Source: Gemmatimonadota bacterium
Lineage (GTDB): Bacteria > Gemmatimonadota > Gemmatimonadetes > Longimicrobiales > Gaopeijiaceae
Direction: 5' to 3'
Assembly: GCA_022822325.1 (NCBI GenBank)
Contig: JAJEBW010000019.1
Location: 1 to 61,378 of the forward strand
Length of the DNA: 61,378 bases
Part shown: one piece after another, positions 1 to 9,270 of the stretch
How the letters are laid out: the number at the start of each line of letters is the position of its first letter
How positions within the stretch are numbered: the first letter of the stretch is position 1
The notes under the pieces: model-generated
Told to the model about the DNA's origin: nothing
The model's database searches: none
What the model saw: only the letters and a program-made list of their open reading frames with translations
Made by a program: the position numbers and the translations under genes

Positions 1-69
1 TCATAGCGGGGCAACTCCACTACCCCCGGACATTTCTATTCCGGTTTGACACCCCGCCCCTCCCAGCCG

Positions 70-123
70 CTTGACAGCGTGCTACCCCCTACCCATCTTG
101 ACAGCGTGCTACCCCCTACCCAT
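70..123. repeat. Two perfect 27-bp tandem repeats
   Basis: Positions 70-96 and 97-123 are identical 27-base units, each beginning CTTGACAGCGTGCTACCCCC. They lie at the 3' edge of the decayed transposase, so they could be part of the old element end or a later slippage duplication. Each unit contains a TTGACA hexamer, but no paired -10 is evident. Confidence 0.9.
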
Positions 124-129
124 TCTGCT

Positions 130-760
130 TGGCGAGGAGCCCAAAATGCGGAATGTCGGCCGGGTTGTTGATGGCGCCCGGTCCACTTTCCTCGCCCCTC
201 TGGCGCAGCAGCCGCTTCCCCGGGTTGCTCCGGGATCCGCCGGTGATTGGCGTACACCGCCTTCTGCGCGTCCCTCTTCCCCTTCCACTTGCACCGGCCC
301 CGCTTGGGCTCGCTCATCTAGCTTCGCTGCTCCCGCTTCTTCACGTCGGTCATGGTCTTGTTCGAATGGTAGCCCTTGTCAGCGACCACCTCCTTCGGCT
401 CCAGGCCCACCTCCGCCAGCTACAGCTCCGCCTCGTCCATCGTCTGCTCCGGCGGGTTGCCCGACATCCCTTCTCCCAGAAACTCCCGCAGCGAGAACGA
501 GTCTGCCCACCGCCACGCGATCCCGCGCTCCGAGCCCAGTCCTGCCAGATACCCCACCATCGGCATCCGGAAGTACACGCCGGGCGGAACCCTTGGGCGA
601 CCCCGGTTGCCGGCTAGAACTCCCGGCAACTGCTCCTCCGCGAACTCGTCGAAACCGTGCTCCTGCTGCAGCCGGTCCAATGCGCGGTAGAATGGGTTGC
701 CCAATGCGCGAATCCTGCTCGTCGCCACGAACAATCGCGGTCCTGATCGTCCGTACCGGG
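130..760 (-). pseudogene. IS4/IS1182-type transposase remnant with in-frame stops
   Basis: Read on the minus strand, about 740-420 encodes a transposase N-terminal segment: a short alpha-helical start, then VPPGVYFRMPMVGYLAGLGS and WRWADSFSLREFLGE, the DUF772-like block of DDE transposases. It then jumps to a C-terminal segment (VGLEPKEVVADKGYHSNKTM, then SEPKRGRCKWKGKRDAQKAV), so the DDE core between them is deleted. Two TAG codons interrupt the same frame, after MDEAEL and after KREQRS, and the frame is lost again near 200. I see no terminal inverted repeats and no intact copy in the window. The piece is inactive. The family assignment is from remembered conserved blocks; IS4, IS5 and IS1182 types are hard to separate on this little sequence. 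Confidence 0.75.
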
Positions 761-953
761 ACTTCGTTGGCTCAACTCGAGATCGACCTCCGGCCATCCG
801 GCCCGATGTCGAATGCACGTAAATGCTTGCGAATCTCCGGGCTTTTTCGAGCCGATGGATGGTGACAGTACGCAAGGGCAAGAAGGAGGGATCGTGCGGT
901 CCTGATTGGACTTACGTGACTTCTTGCTCTGATTTCGGGATGCTCGGGGTGGG

Positions 954-996
954 CCTGATAAGCGTGAGGTCGGTAGTTCAAGTCTACCCAGGCCCA
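954..996 (+). other. tRNA-Ile(GAU) 3' half, truncated; attachment-site-like scar
   Basis: The sequence contains the anticodon loop CTGATAA (955-961, anticodon GAT), the 3' strand of the anticodon stem (962-966), a variable loop, a perfect T-arm (GGTAG-TTCAAGT-CTACC, 972-988), the 3' acceptor strand CAGGCCC (989-995) and discriminator A996. There is no encoded CCA. Upstream bases do not form a D-arm or the 5' acceptor strand, so this is not a functional tRNA. The minus-strand translation gives peptides such as GLGRLELPTSRLSG, which are well-known false ORFs arising from tRNA genes. A tRNA 3' half is what tRNA-targeting integrative elements leave as attL or attR. No integrase is present here. 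Confidence 0.75.
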
Positions 997-1331
997 TTGG
1001 ACTTTTGAGGGGTCGGCGCCTCGATCCGCCAGCCGCGCCGGTGCTGCCCATATGACCTCTCCAGCGCCAGAATCGGATCCCTCTCGAATCCGACGGCCGC
1101 GCGCACCCGGCACCAGAGTCGCCGGCTCGCAAGGTGCAAGTGTCCCGGTCCGGGCGCCGGTGACCGGCCGGGCGGACGCAGCGCAAATCTCCCCGCCCGT
1201 TCGTGCTCATCTCCGCGTTGGACAAAGACTCGTCAGCCGAACTGCGGCGCACGTCCCCGGTCTGGCGGTCTCGCAGCGCGCTCCGTATCCTTGCCCAGCG
1301 TCAGTCCAACCCGGCCGGAGCGCAAAAGGTC

Positions 1332-2636
1332 ATGAGAATCCCGAGAGCGACGAGAATCCCAGTATCCCGCAGGCGCCCGCTTTTCGCCCTTCTCTTCCTC
1401 CTCATCCCGGCGAGCGGCTGCGACACCCCGCCCCCGCGGAGCGCCGAAGATGGGGCCCAATCGGAGATCCAGTCCCCCGCAGCCGAGGCGACGGCCGAAA
1501 CCGACGCGGCTGAGGCCCCCGGGCAGACCGGCCCCGCGGACCAGGCATTCCCCGACTCGCAGGCGGCCATCATCCGGCTGGATCCGAACGACCCGAACCT
1601 CGAGATCTGGCGCGACCGCGACATCTCCGGCGACCCCCCGCGCGAACCCGGCCCGATCGAAGTCGGCTCCGTCCTCAGCTTCTTCGGCCTTCCCATCGCG
1701 CGCACCATCGACGACCTGATCGCGGGCGAGGTCGAGGTCGCCTTTCTCGGCGCGCCGGTCGACATGGGAGTCGGATTCCGCGGCGCCGCAGAGGGTCCGA
1801 ACGCCCTTCGCTCGATGCGTCGCAGCACCGGCAGCATGGAGACGATGATCAGTTGGCGGCGCGAGCTCACCGCCGTCGACTACGGAAACGCTCCCATCGA
1901 CCAGTTCAGCGTGGAGCGCAGCATGCCGCCGATTCGCCGAATGGTGCGCGAAATTGCCGAAACGGGGGCGATTCCGGTCATCATCGGGGGCGACCACTCC
2001 ATCGAGTTCGCCAATGTGGCGGGACTCGCCGACGTCTATGGCAAGGAGAATGTCGGAGTCATTCATTTCGATGCGCACTACGACGCCGGAGGCACCCGTC
2101 ACGGTCATCTGATCTCGCACGCCCAGCCGGTTCGCCGGCTTGTCGAAGATGGACATATCCTTGGCCGCAACTTCATCCAGGTCGGGTTGCGCGGAAGCTG
2201 GCCGGGCCCGGAGGGTTTCGAGTGGATGCGCGAACACGGCTTCCGCTACCACACCATGGCCGAGATCGACCGCGACGGTTGGCACAACGTCATGCAGCAG
2301 GTCCTCGACGAAGCCAACGACGGACCCGAATATCTTCACATCTCCTTCGACATCGACGTCATGGACCCCGCCTACACCTCCGGAACGGGAACGCCGGTGC
2401 CGGGAGGACTCACGCCCCGCGAGGTCTTCTACCTTGTGCGCGGGCTTTGCTCCGAGAACAACCTCGTCGGATTCGATTTGGTCGAGCTCAATCCCCTTGT
2501 GGATCCGGGATACACCACCGTGCTCAACGCCAAGCAAATCGTGGAGGAATGTCTGACCGGAGTCGCGTTGCGCAAGCTCGGGCTGGGCAACCGCGATTAC
2601 CTGAGTTCCCTGACAAGGCGCGACGCGCGCAGGTAG
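1332..2636 (+). CDS. Lipoprotein ureohydrolase (agmatinase/arginase family)
   Basis: The product is 434 aa. It has a lipoprotein signal: basic start, hydrophobic core LFALLFLLIPASG and a lipobox cysteine at about residue 31. A low-complexity Ala/Glu linker follows, then a full ureohydrolase domain. All six Mn ligands are visible: H222 (GGDHS), D247, H249 and D251 (DAHYD), D340 and D342 (SFDIDVMDP). The family hydrolyses guanidino compounds such as agmatine, arginine, guanidinobutyrate or formiminoglutamate to urea or formamide, and its members are normally cytoplasmic. Here the signal predicts a periplasmic, membrane-anchored enzyme; the substrate cannot be read from the sequence. I chose the ATG at 1332 over the upstream in-frame start at 1203 because it places the signal peptide at the N-terminus. 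It stands alone, 177 bp before a co-directional S9 peptidase. Confidence 0.9.
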   Translation: MRIPRATRIPVSRRRPLFALLFLLIPASGCDTPPPRSAEDGAQSEIQSPAAEATAETDAAEAPGQTGPADQAFPDSQAAIIRLDPNDPNLEIWRDRDISGDPPREPGPIEVGSVLSFFGLPIARTIDDLIAGEVEVAFLGAPVDMGVGFRGAAEGPNALRSMRRSTGSMETMISWRRELTAVDYGNAPIDQFSVERSMPPIRRMVREIAETGAIPVIIGGDHSIEFANVAGLADVYGKENVGVIHFDAHYDAGGTRHGHLISHAQPVRRLVEDGHILGRNFIQVGLRGSWPGPEGFEWMREHGFRYHTMAEIDRDGWHNVMQQVLDEANDGPEYLHISFDIDVMDPAYTSGTGTPVPGGLTPREVFYLVRGLCSENNLVGFDLVELNPLVDPGYTTVLNAKQIVEECLTGVALRKLGLGNRDYLSSLTRRDARR

Positions 2637-2813
2637 CGAGTCAGGCGGCGGGCCATTCGCAACCGTCGAATCCCATGCCGCCGGGATCAAGAGCAGGAAG
2701 GGGGAAACAAGCCTTGCGCGCTTGCCGCGGCTCCCCTCTCGCGCCATCGTATCGGTCATCCGCGCCTGGCCGCATGCCAGACCCCCCGCCCCGAAAACAC
2801 CCGGAGTGCCCCC

Positions 2814-4976
2814 ATGTCGCGCCGCATCCCCTTCATCGTCCCGGCCACCCTTTTCGGCATCCTCCCCGTCGCCGTCCTTCTCGTCGGCCTCGTCCCCGCC
2901 GTCCCGGCCGCCCACGCCCAGCGCTTCTCGATTGCCGACGTGCTCAGCCCCGGCTACCCCGTTCAGCTCGTCGCGGCGAAGGACGCCGACCGCATCGCCT
3001 GGATCGAGTACGAGGAAGGGCGGCGCAACGTCTACACGGCGGTCGCCCCCGACTTCGCTCCGGTGCGGCTCACCCGCTACGAGGACGACGACGGCCGCGA
3101 CCTCTCCAATCTGCGCATCTCCGACGACGGCTCGACGGTGGTGTTTCTGCGCGGCCACACCCCCAACCGCGACGGCTGGATCGCGAACCCGGCCAGCGAC
3201 CCGCGCGGCGCCGAACGAGCGGTGTGGGCGGCGAGCACGGCAGGCGGCGAGCCCTGGCGCGTCGTCGAGGCCTGGAACGCGGCGCTGTCCCCCGACGGGC
3301 AGTGGGTGGCCTATGCGAAGAACGGAGCGATCTACCGCGCGCCGGTCAACCCGGGGATGGTCACCGTGGAGCCCGAGCGTCCCCTCTTCAGCGTCTTCGG
3401 CAGCCAGAGCGATCCGGTCTGGTCTCCCGATTCGCGCAGGCTCGCCTTCGTCAGCGACCGCGGCGACCACAGCTTCATTGGAATCTACGACACCGAGAAT
3501 CCCCGCATCACCTGGCTGGATCCGGCCGTGGACCGCGATACCAGTCCCACCTGGTCTCCGGACGGCGCCCGGGTCGCCTTCATTCGCAGGCCCGGCCTTC
3601 CCTTCGGCGCCCGTGCCGATCTGGGCGATGCGAGCCCGGAGGATCTGCCCGACGGCATGACCGAGGCGCGCTTTGCGGGCGGCCACGACTTCTCGATCCG
3701 GGTGGGGAACGCGGACACCGGGGAGGCGACCGAAGTCTGGCACAATGCCCCGGACGACGAGATCCACAGCGAGGTCCGTTCGGTGATCTGGGCGGGCGAC
3801 CACATCATCTTCCAGGCCGAACCGGATGGATGGCGGCGCTACTACTCGGTTGCGGCCGCGGGCGGCTCCACCACGCCGGCCGAGCTCACCCCGGGGGACG
3901 GCATCGCCGAGTACATCTCGCTTTCCTCCGATGGCCGCACCCTCTTCTACGCCACCAACGCGGGAGACATCGACCGGCGCCACCTCTGGAGGGTGTCCAC
4001 GGCCGGCGGAACCGCGCGTCAGTTGACGCACGGCGACGGCATCGAGACCTACCCGGCCGCGTTGGCCTCCGGACGCGAGGTCGCGGTGCTGTACGCGAGC
4101 GCCAGCCAGCCGCTGACCGTGGCGGTGGTCCCCGCCGACGGCGGCGAGGCGCGCACCATTCGCGAGTTGCCCGACCGCTTCCCCCTCGACCGACATGTCG
4201 CGCCCGAGGCGGTCACCCTCCAGGCCGAAGACGGCTTCGAGTTCTACAACCAGCTCTTCCTTCCTCCCGATCTGCAACCCGGCGAGAAGCGCCCCGCGAT
4301 GATCTTCATTCATGGCGGATCGCGCCGGCAGATGCTGCTCGGCTACCACTACATGCACTTCTACCACATGGCCTACGCGATGAATCAGTACTTCGCGAAC
4401 AAGGGCTACGTGGTCCTTTCCGTCAACTACCGGAGCGGCATCGGGTACGGCCGCGAGTTCCGCAACGCACCGGGGCGCGGCCGCCTGGGCAACACCGAAT
4501 ACCGCGACATCAGGGCCGCCGGCGAATACCTGCGCGACCGCGACGATGTGGACCCGGCCCGCATCGGGCTGTGGGGGCTGTCGTACGGCGGGATCCTGAC
4601 GGCGCAGGGGCTTGCGCGCGATTCGGACCTCTTTGCGGCGGGCGTCGATATCGCGGGCGTGCACCTCTGGGGGAACTCGATCGACCCGGAGACGGTCTCC
4701 TACCAGTCGTCATCGGTGGCCGAGGTGGAAAACTGGACCTCGCCGGTGCTGCTGATTCACGGCGACGACGACCGCAACGTGGCCTTTTCGCAAACGGTGG
4801 GACTGGTGCAACTCCTGCGCGCCCAGGGCGTCCCGCACGAGCTGATCGTCTTCCCCGACGATGTGCACGACTTTCTGCTGCACGAGCGCTGGCTGATCAC
4901 CTTCGACGCGACCGACGACTTCTTCGACCGCTACATGGGGGGCGAGGAAGCAGTGACGACGGGAGGGAGGCGGTGA
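2814..4976 (+). CDS. Secreted S9 prolyl oligopeptidase family peptidase
   Basis: The product is 720 aa. A Sec signal peptide (about residues 1-35, ending AHAQ) is followed by a WD40/TolB-like beta-propeller with repeated blocks of the type WSPDSRRLAF and WSPDGARVAF, then a C-terminal alpha/beta-hydrolase from about residue 480. The catalytic triad is visible: S590 in GLSYGG, D653 in HGDDDRNV and H685 in DDVHDF. S9 enzymes cleave short peptides after or near proline in the periplasm or outside the cell. Length and architecture match DPP4/acylaminoacyl-peptidase-like bacterial S9 proteins. It follows the ureohydrolase on the same strand and may share a transcript. Peptide specificity is unknown. 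Confidence 0.93.
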   Translation: MSRRIPFIVPATLFGILPVAVLLVGLVPAVPAAHAQRFSIADVLSPGYPVQLVAAKDADRIAWIEYEEGRRNVYTAVAPDFAPVRLTRYEDDDGRDLSNLRISDDGSTVVFLRGHTPNRDGWIANPASDPRGAERAVWAASTAGGEPWRVVEAWNAALSPDGQWVAYAKNGAIYRAPVNPGMVTVEPERPLFSVFGSQSDPVWSPDSRRLAFVSDRGDHSFIGIYDTENPRITWLDPAVDRDTSPTWSPDGARVAFIRRPGLPFGARADLGDASPEDLPDGMTEARFAGGHDFSIRVGNADTGEATEVWHNAPDDEIHSEVRSVIWAGDHIIFQAEPDGWRRYYSVAAAGGSTTPAELTPGDGIAEYISLSSDGRTLFYATNAGDIDRRHLWRVSTAGGTARQLTHGDGIETYPAALASGREVAVLYASASQPLTVAVVPADGGEARTIRELPDRFPLDRHVAPEAVTLQAEDGFEFYNQLFLPPDLQPGEKRPAMIFIHGGSRRQMLLGYHYMHFYHMAYAMNQYFANKGYVVLSVNYRSGIGYGREFRNAPGRGRLGNTEYRDIRAAGEYLRDRDDVDPARIGLWGLSYGGILTAQGLARDSDLFAAGVDIAGVHLWGNSIDPETVSYQSSSVAEVENWTSPVLLIHGDDDRNVAFSQTVGLVQLLRAQGVPHELIVFPDDVHDFLLHERWLITFDATDDFFDRYMGGEEAVTTGGRR

Positions 4977-5063
4977 CGACCCACCGTTGATCCGCGCGAT
5001 TGTGCGGCGGTTTGGGACGGCCAGGAGGCCGTGTGGGGCGGCGGAGCGGAAAAAGCTCAGGCG

Positions 5064-5921
5064 CTACGCGAAGGAATGAGATGCCAGGCCGTAGCCGGAG
5101 ACGGTGCCTATTGCCCGCCAGATCCTCTTGGCGGCGGACCAGGTGTACAGCGTCCCGCCCACAACGGCGAGGGGTACTGCCACCTTCCCCACCGGTAGGC
5201 CAATTGCCGCGATTCCGGTGAAAATGGCGGCGCCGGCCGCCCCGACCAAAGCGCTGCGGCCCACATCCCTGACGATCTGCTGCGAGGCCTGGCGCATGGT
5301 CTTCCCCTGGCACCGAACCAGCAGAAGGTTCTCAATCGTTGACACCGGCAACTCAATCAATGCACCAACGGCCGCGCCTCTCGCGGCAGCGACTGACGCG
5401 GCGTGTGCGCACGCAAGCACCCCCTCTGCGAAGTTGTCCAGACGAACCTTGGCCAGATCAAGCGAAGTCATGTCCTCCGCTCCGCGTCCCCGGTTCCACG
5501 ACGCTCGCTCGAAAACGACATTTGAGATTTCGCCTTCAAGCGATGGATCGTTGTTGACGGATATCCTGTGACTGAGGTCGCGCTCGCGCAGGAACTCCAC
5601 GACCGACTCGCTCCTCATCCTGACCCCATTCGGGATCAGGTCATAGAGGGCCTCTGCGCCAATGTCGCCTCTTCGCCCGCGAAGGGAATCAAGGACGCTT
5701 CCCGGCATTTCCGCCAGGACTTTGGGCACGGCCGGAACCCATGCGCCGATTGCAACCGCTCGGCCTCCCCACTTGAGCCGCTCGTGCGTCAGATTCGAGC
5801 GAATCAGGAGCTTTGTGCGTCGTGCAATCGTTCCCACCTCAGTCTCCGTCCCCAGGTCTGCCAGATCGCGAGCCGCCTCAGCCCATCCGGCTCTCTCAGG
5901 TTCGTCGTTCGTCAGGTGCAA
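5064..5921 (-). CDS. Hypothetical HNH-like protein with C-terminal membrane segments
   Basis: The product is 285 aa if it starts at the TTG at 5921; no ATG lies near the N-terminus, so the start is uncertain. The middle (about residues 115-150) reads DLSHRISVNNDP, then VFERASWNRGRGAEDMT. Its spacing of Ser-His, Asn-Asp and Asn-Arg-Gly residues resembles the core of compact HNH-type proteins that I recall in bacteria, but not closely enough to assert nuclease activity. The C-terminal third has two hydrophobic, Gly/Ala-rich segments (SALVGAAGAAIFTGIAAIG and VAVPLAVVGGTLYTW) that probably span a membrane. Base composition is visibly less GC-rich than in the flanking peptidase genes, suggesting acquisition. 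An AT-rich stretch at 5922-5945 could hold its promoter. Confidence 0.6.
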   Translation of the reverse strand: MHLTNDEPERAGWAEAARDLADLGTETEVGTIARRTKLLIRSNLTHERLKWGGRAVAIGAWVPAVPKVLAEMPGSVLDSLRGRRGDIGAEALYDLIPNGVRMRSESVVEFLRERDLSHRISVNNDPSLEGEISNVVFERASWNRGRGAEDMTSLDLAKVRLDNFAEGVLACAHAASVAAARGAAVGALIELPVSTIENLLLVRCQGKTMRQASQQIVRDVGRSALVGAAGAAIFTGIAAIGLPVGKVAVPLAVVGGTLYTWSAAKRIWRAIGTVSGYGLASHSFA

Positions 5922-5976
5922 TCACCAGTTAAAATAACGGTCGATTCCACGGTTGATTGCAGATGCTTCATCTCCC

Positions 5977-7890
5977 TCAGCTCACCGGCCGCAGCGCCCG
6001 CCGCGCCGCCGCAAGACCCCCCACCACCGGCAGCTCGATGCGGGTCTCGGCCAGATCCACGGTGAGGCGCGTGCCCGGCTCCGGATGCACGGTGAAGTTG
6101 CGATCGCTGGAGAAGATCATCAAGCCGATGCGGGCGCCCGCCGGGATGATCTGGTCGTCGGGTTGCAGCGGAAACTCGAGCTCGACGAACTCGCCGGGCG
6201 CAAGGGGGGAGCCGGAGCGCGGACTCGCGATGTTGTCGGCGGCGGCGTTGGCGGGATCGGCCCAGCCCTTGGTGATGACGTTGTCGTTGAGATTGTCGCT
6301 CTCGGTCCAGGGAAGCGAGACCAGCCAGACGGAGAGATTGGCCTGGGATTTGTCGGCCGCCAGACGGATGCTCAGACTCGGCGCGCCCGAAAGATGAAGA
6401 TCCTGTTGCAGCTCCGGAGTGGCATAGAGAAGACGGTGATTGGACCACTCCACGGCCGCGAGCTGGTCGCCCGCGAAGGCGAAGTTGTCCACGATGCCGC
6501 CTCTGCCTTCGCCCTCGCCGGCGTTGAGCGAGAGAGCTCCCGTCCAGTTGCCGTTGCCCCCCGGGTGCAGCGCGACGCCCTCGGCCTCCGGGTGCGGCCA
6601 AGTCGGGTACGGAGTCGGTTCGCCGCGATCGTCGCCCTCCCGCACAATCCAGCCCTGCGGATCGTTCTCGACCCCGTTCTCCACCCCCAACAGGTAGCGC
6701 GTGAACCAGCGGTTCATCATCTCCAGCGGCGGGGGACCGCCATGGCCGCCCTGGTGATAGTAGATCTGGAGCGGAACGCCCCGCGCCTTCAACGCCTCGG
6801 TGATCCGCCAGGAGTGTTCCGGCATGACATTCCAGTCATTGAAGCCGTGGCTCATCAGTGTGGCCGCGCGTACGCCGTCGATGTGGTTGAGGTAGTCGCG
6901 GCCCGCCCAGAAGTCGTTGTAGTCCCCCGTTCTGCGATCGAGCCGCGCGGTCATCTCGTCGCGCACCGCACGGATGCAGTAGTCGCGCACCGCCGGATTC
7001 CCGCTGAAGATGAAGTCGAAGAGAACGTCGATGTCCTCGCCCGGATATCCGCCCGGCGAACGCACCAGTCCATTCGAGCGATAGTAGTGGTAGTACGATG
7101 TGTTGGGCGCCACCGGAATGATCGCCTCCAGCCCCTCCACGCCGGTCGTTGCGGCGGCCAGGGGCAGCGTTCCGTTGTACGACGTGCCGGTCATTCCCAC
7201 CTTGCCGTTCGCCCAGTGGGCCTCGACCTCCTCGGTGCCGTCCACCGTGGCGAATCCGCGCGCGCGCCCGTTCAGCCAGTCGATCACCGCCTTCGGCGCC
7301 AGCGATTCGTTCTCGCCTCCCACCGTGGGGCACCCTTCGGACTGTCCCGTTCCCGGCGACTGCGAATGCACGACCGCGAAGCCGCGCGGAACCCAGGTGC
7401 GAATGTGAGAGTTCGAGATCACCGGCTGCCGCTCGACGTGGCGAATCGTGGGCGGAAAGGGATCGCGGGGCGTCGGATCGCCGCCGACCTCCTGGCGCAG
7501 ATCCCAGAAGTGGTCCCAGTCGGTGCCCGCAACTCCGGAATAGTACGGGCTCGTTTCATAGACGACCGCGACTCGCAGTCCCTCGGTGTCGGTCTGGCCA
7601 GGCCGCGTCACATCGACATGAACCCGGTCGGGCCGTCCGTCGCCATCGGTGTCGAACTCGGTTTCGACCCAGAGATCGTGCCGAATCCAGGTGGCCGAAT
7701 CGGCGAATGCGGGAACGATCCGGGCCTGTCCGTCCTCGATCGCGGGGCCGGTCTGGGCGGTGGCCGCGGCGGCGAGGACGAGGAGGGGGAGGGGGAGGAG
7801 GGCGGCGGCAGCCGTGCGGGGGCGGTGGGGGATGTGGGTGTGGGTGCGGGGGGTGGGGGTTGGGGATTTGGTCATTGCGGATTTGGTCAT
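5977..7890 (-). CDS. Secreted S15 X-prolyl dipeptidyl-peptidase/CocE-like hydrolase
   Basis: The product is 637 aa. A signal peptide (hydrophobic core around residues 27-45, ending AAATAQ) precedes an alpha/beta-hydrolase domain and a C-terminal jelly-roll domain of the X-Pro dipeptidyl-peptidase C type. Catalytic residues are visible: S237 in GTSYNG, D352 in SHGFNDWNV and H383 in QGGHGG. Such enzymes release X-Pro dipeptides or hydrolyse acyl esters; secretion suggests peptide scavenging, in line with the S9 peptidases nearby. The first codons are duplicated: a 15-base unit carrying the ATG is repeated, so ATGs at 7890 and 7875 are both possible starts. The leader is in a G-rich tract at 7780-7870. 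Confidence 0.9.
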   Translation of the reverse strand: MTKSAMTKSPTPTPRTHTHIPHRPRTAAAALLPLPLLVLAAAATAQTGPAIEDGQARIVPAFADSATWIRHDLWVETEFDTDGDGRPDRVHVDVTRPGQTDTEGLRVAVVYETSPYYSGVAGTDWDHFWDLRQEVGGDPTPRDPFPPTIRHVERQPVISNSHIRTWVPRGFAVVHSQSPGTGQSEGCPTVGGENESLAPKAVIDWLNGRARGFATVDGTEEVEAHWANGKVGMTGTSYNGTLPLAAATTGVEGLEAIIPVAPNTSYYHYYRSNGLVRSPGGYPGEDIDVLFDFIFSGNPAVRDYCIRAVRDEMTARLDRRTGDYNDFWAGRDYLNHIDGVRAATLMSHGFNDWNVMPEHSWRITEALKARGVPLQIYYHQGGHGGPPPLEMMNRWFTRYLLGVENGVENDPQGWIVREGDDRGEPTPYPTWPHPEAEGVALHPGGNGNWTGALSLNAGEGEGRGGIVDNFAFAGDQLAAVEWSNHRLLYATPELQQDLHLSGAPSLSIRLAADKSQANLSVWLVSLPWTESDNLNDNVITKGWADPANAAADNIASPRSGSPLAPGEFVELEFPLQPDDQIIPAGARIGLMIFSSDRNFTVHPEPGTRLTVDLAETRIELPVVGGLAAARRALRPVS

Positions 7891-7983
7891 TGGAGAGGCG
7901 CGGGGGTGGAGGCGTGGAGGTTGAAAGGCGTCGGCGGAGGCGACGACGGGCGCGAAGAGACTCGGTGGCGAAGGACGGCGGAA

Positions 7984-9270
7984 CTATGTGAACAGGAAGC
8001 GAATCAGGAAGAGCGCGGCCACCGTGACGATCGCCGGATTCAGTTCGGACGCGCGTCCGGCGGCCAGCTTGATCGCGGCATAGGCGATGAATCCGAGCCC
8101 GATTCCCGTCGCGATCGAATAGGTGAAGGGCATGGCGATGGCGGTCACGATCGCCGGCACCGATTCCGTCAGCTCGTTCCAGTCGATGTCGCGCAGCGCC
8201 CGCGCCATGATGCAGCCCACGAAGACGATGGCCGGAGCGGTCGCGTAGGCGGGCACGGCCGTTGCCAGCGGAGACAGCAGAATCGCCAGCAGGAAGAGCG
8301 CCGCCACGACCACGGCGGTCAGTCCGGTTCGTCCCCCGGCCCGCACGCCCGCCGCGCTCTCGATGTAGGAAGTCGTGGTCGATGTCCCCAGCAGCGAACC
8401 CGCGATCGTCGCCGAGCTGTCCGCAACCAGGGCGCGCCTGAGCCCGGGAACCCTTCCCTCCTCGTCGGTCAGTCCGGCTTCGTTGAGAACCGCGACCAGG
8501 GTGCCGCTCGTGTCGAAGAGATCCACCATCAGGAAGGCGAAGACGATCGCCAGGAGTCCGACCTCGAGCGCCCCCGCGATATCGAGCTGGAAGAGCGTCG
8601 GGGCGAGGGAGGGCGGGGCGTCGGCCAGCGACTCGGGCGCCGGAGAGAGACCGGCGAGCCATCCCGCGACGGCCACAACCAGAATGCAGACGAGGACGGC
8701 CCCCGGAAGGCGTCGCCGTTCCAGCGCCACGATCCCGACGAACCCCAGCGCCGCAAGGGCGACCGGCCACTGCGCAAGGTCGCCGAGCGCAACCAGGGTC
8801 GCTTCGCTCCCCACGATCACCCCGGCATTGCGCAACCCGATGATCGCAAGAAAGAACCCGATTCCCGCCGCAATCGCCACCTTCTGCGACCGCGGAATAC
8901 TGTTCACCACCCATTCCCGGACCGGCAGCACCGACAGAACCAGCATCAGAACCCCGGAACAGAAGACCGCCCCCAGCGCGACCTGCCAGGGCAGCCCCAT
9001 CGTCCCCACCGCGATCGCCGCGAAGTAGGCGTTCAGTCCCATTCCCGGCGCCAGCGCCACGGGAAAGTTCGCGTAAAGTCCCATCACCGCCGACCCGAAG
9101 GCCGCCGCAAGGCAGGTGGCGACCAGCACGGCCCCCGTGTCCATCCCCGTCTCGCCCAGCACCAGGGGGTTGACGAAGATGATGTAGGAGAGCGTGAGAA
9201 AGGTGGTGCAACCGGCGACGATCTCGGTGCGGACGGTCGTGCCGCGCTCGCGCAGTTGAAAGAGCTTCAT
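7984..9270 (-). CDS. NCS2-family purine (adenine/guanine/hypoxanthine) permease
   Basis: The product is 428 aa and almost wholly hydrophobic, with about a dozen transmembrane helices. Hallmarks of the AzgA/PbuG/AdeQ branch of NCS2 permeases are clear: near residue 27 TTFLTLSYIIFVNPLVL, then FPVALAPGMGLNAYFA, and in the second half LFDTSGTLVAV and GTSTTTSYIESAAG. The family imports purine bases with protons across the inner membrane. I chose the ATG at 9270 rather than the in-frame start at 9396 because the extra 42 residues are Arg/Pro-rich, unlike the family, and the standard MKLFQLRERG start sits at 9270. No purine riboswitch aptamer is recognisable in the upstream 360 bases. Confidence 0.92.
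   Translation of the reverse strand: MKLFQLRERGTTVRTEIVAGCTTFLTLSYIIFVNPLVLGETGMDTGAVLVATCLAAAFGSAVMGLYANFPVALAPGMGLNAYFAAIAVGTMGLPWQVALGAVFCSGVLMLVLSVLPVREWVVNSIPRSQKVAIAAGIGFFLAIIGLRNAGVIVGSEATLVALGDLAQWPVALAALGFVGIVALERRRLPGAVLVCILVVAVAGWLAGLSPAPESLADAPPSLAPTLFQLDIAGALEVGLLAIVFAFLMVDLFDTSGTLVAVLNEAGLTDEEGRVPGLRRALVADSSATIAGSLLGTSTTTSYIESAAGVRAGGRTGLTAVVVAALFLLAILLSPLATAVPAYATAPAIVFVGCIMARALRDIDWNELTESVPAIVTAIAMPFTYSIATGIGLGFIAYAAIKLAAGRASELNPAIVTVAALFLIRFLFT

Noticed and set aside
614..1252. Minus-strand ORF with GLGRLELPTSRLSG
   Set aside because: This peptide is a known false translation of tRNA genes, here from the tRNA-Ile 3' half.
1233..4664. Very long minus-strand open frame (1143 codons) across the ureohydrolase and S9 peptidase
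   Set aside because: It is antisense to two genes with complete catalytic motifs. Its translation is Arg/Val/Gly-rich without any domain; such frames arise from GC-rich third positions.
7780..7870. G-rich tract as possible regulatory quadruplex
   Set aside because: It encodes the Thr/Pro/His-rich signal-peptide region of the S15 peptidase; the G-richness is explained by codon use, and no conserved structure can be shown.
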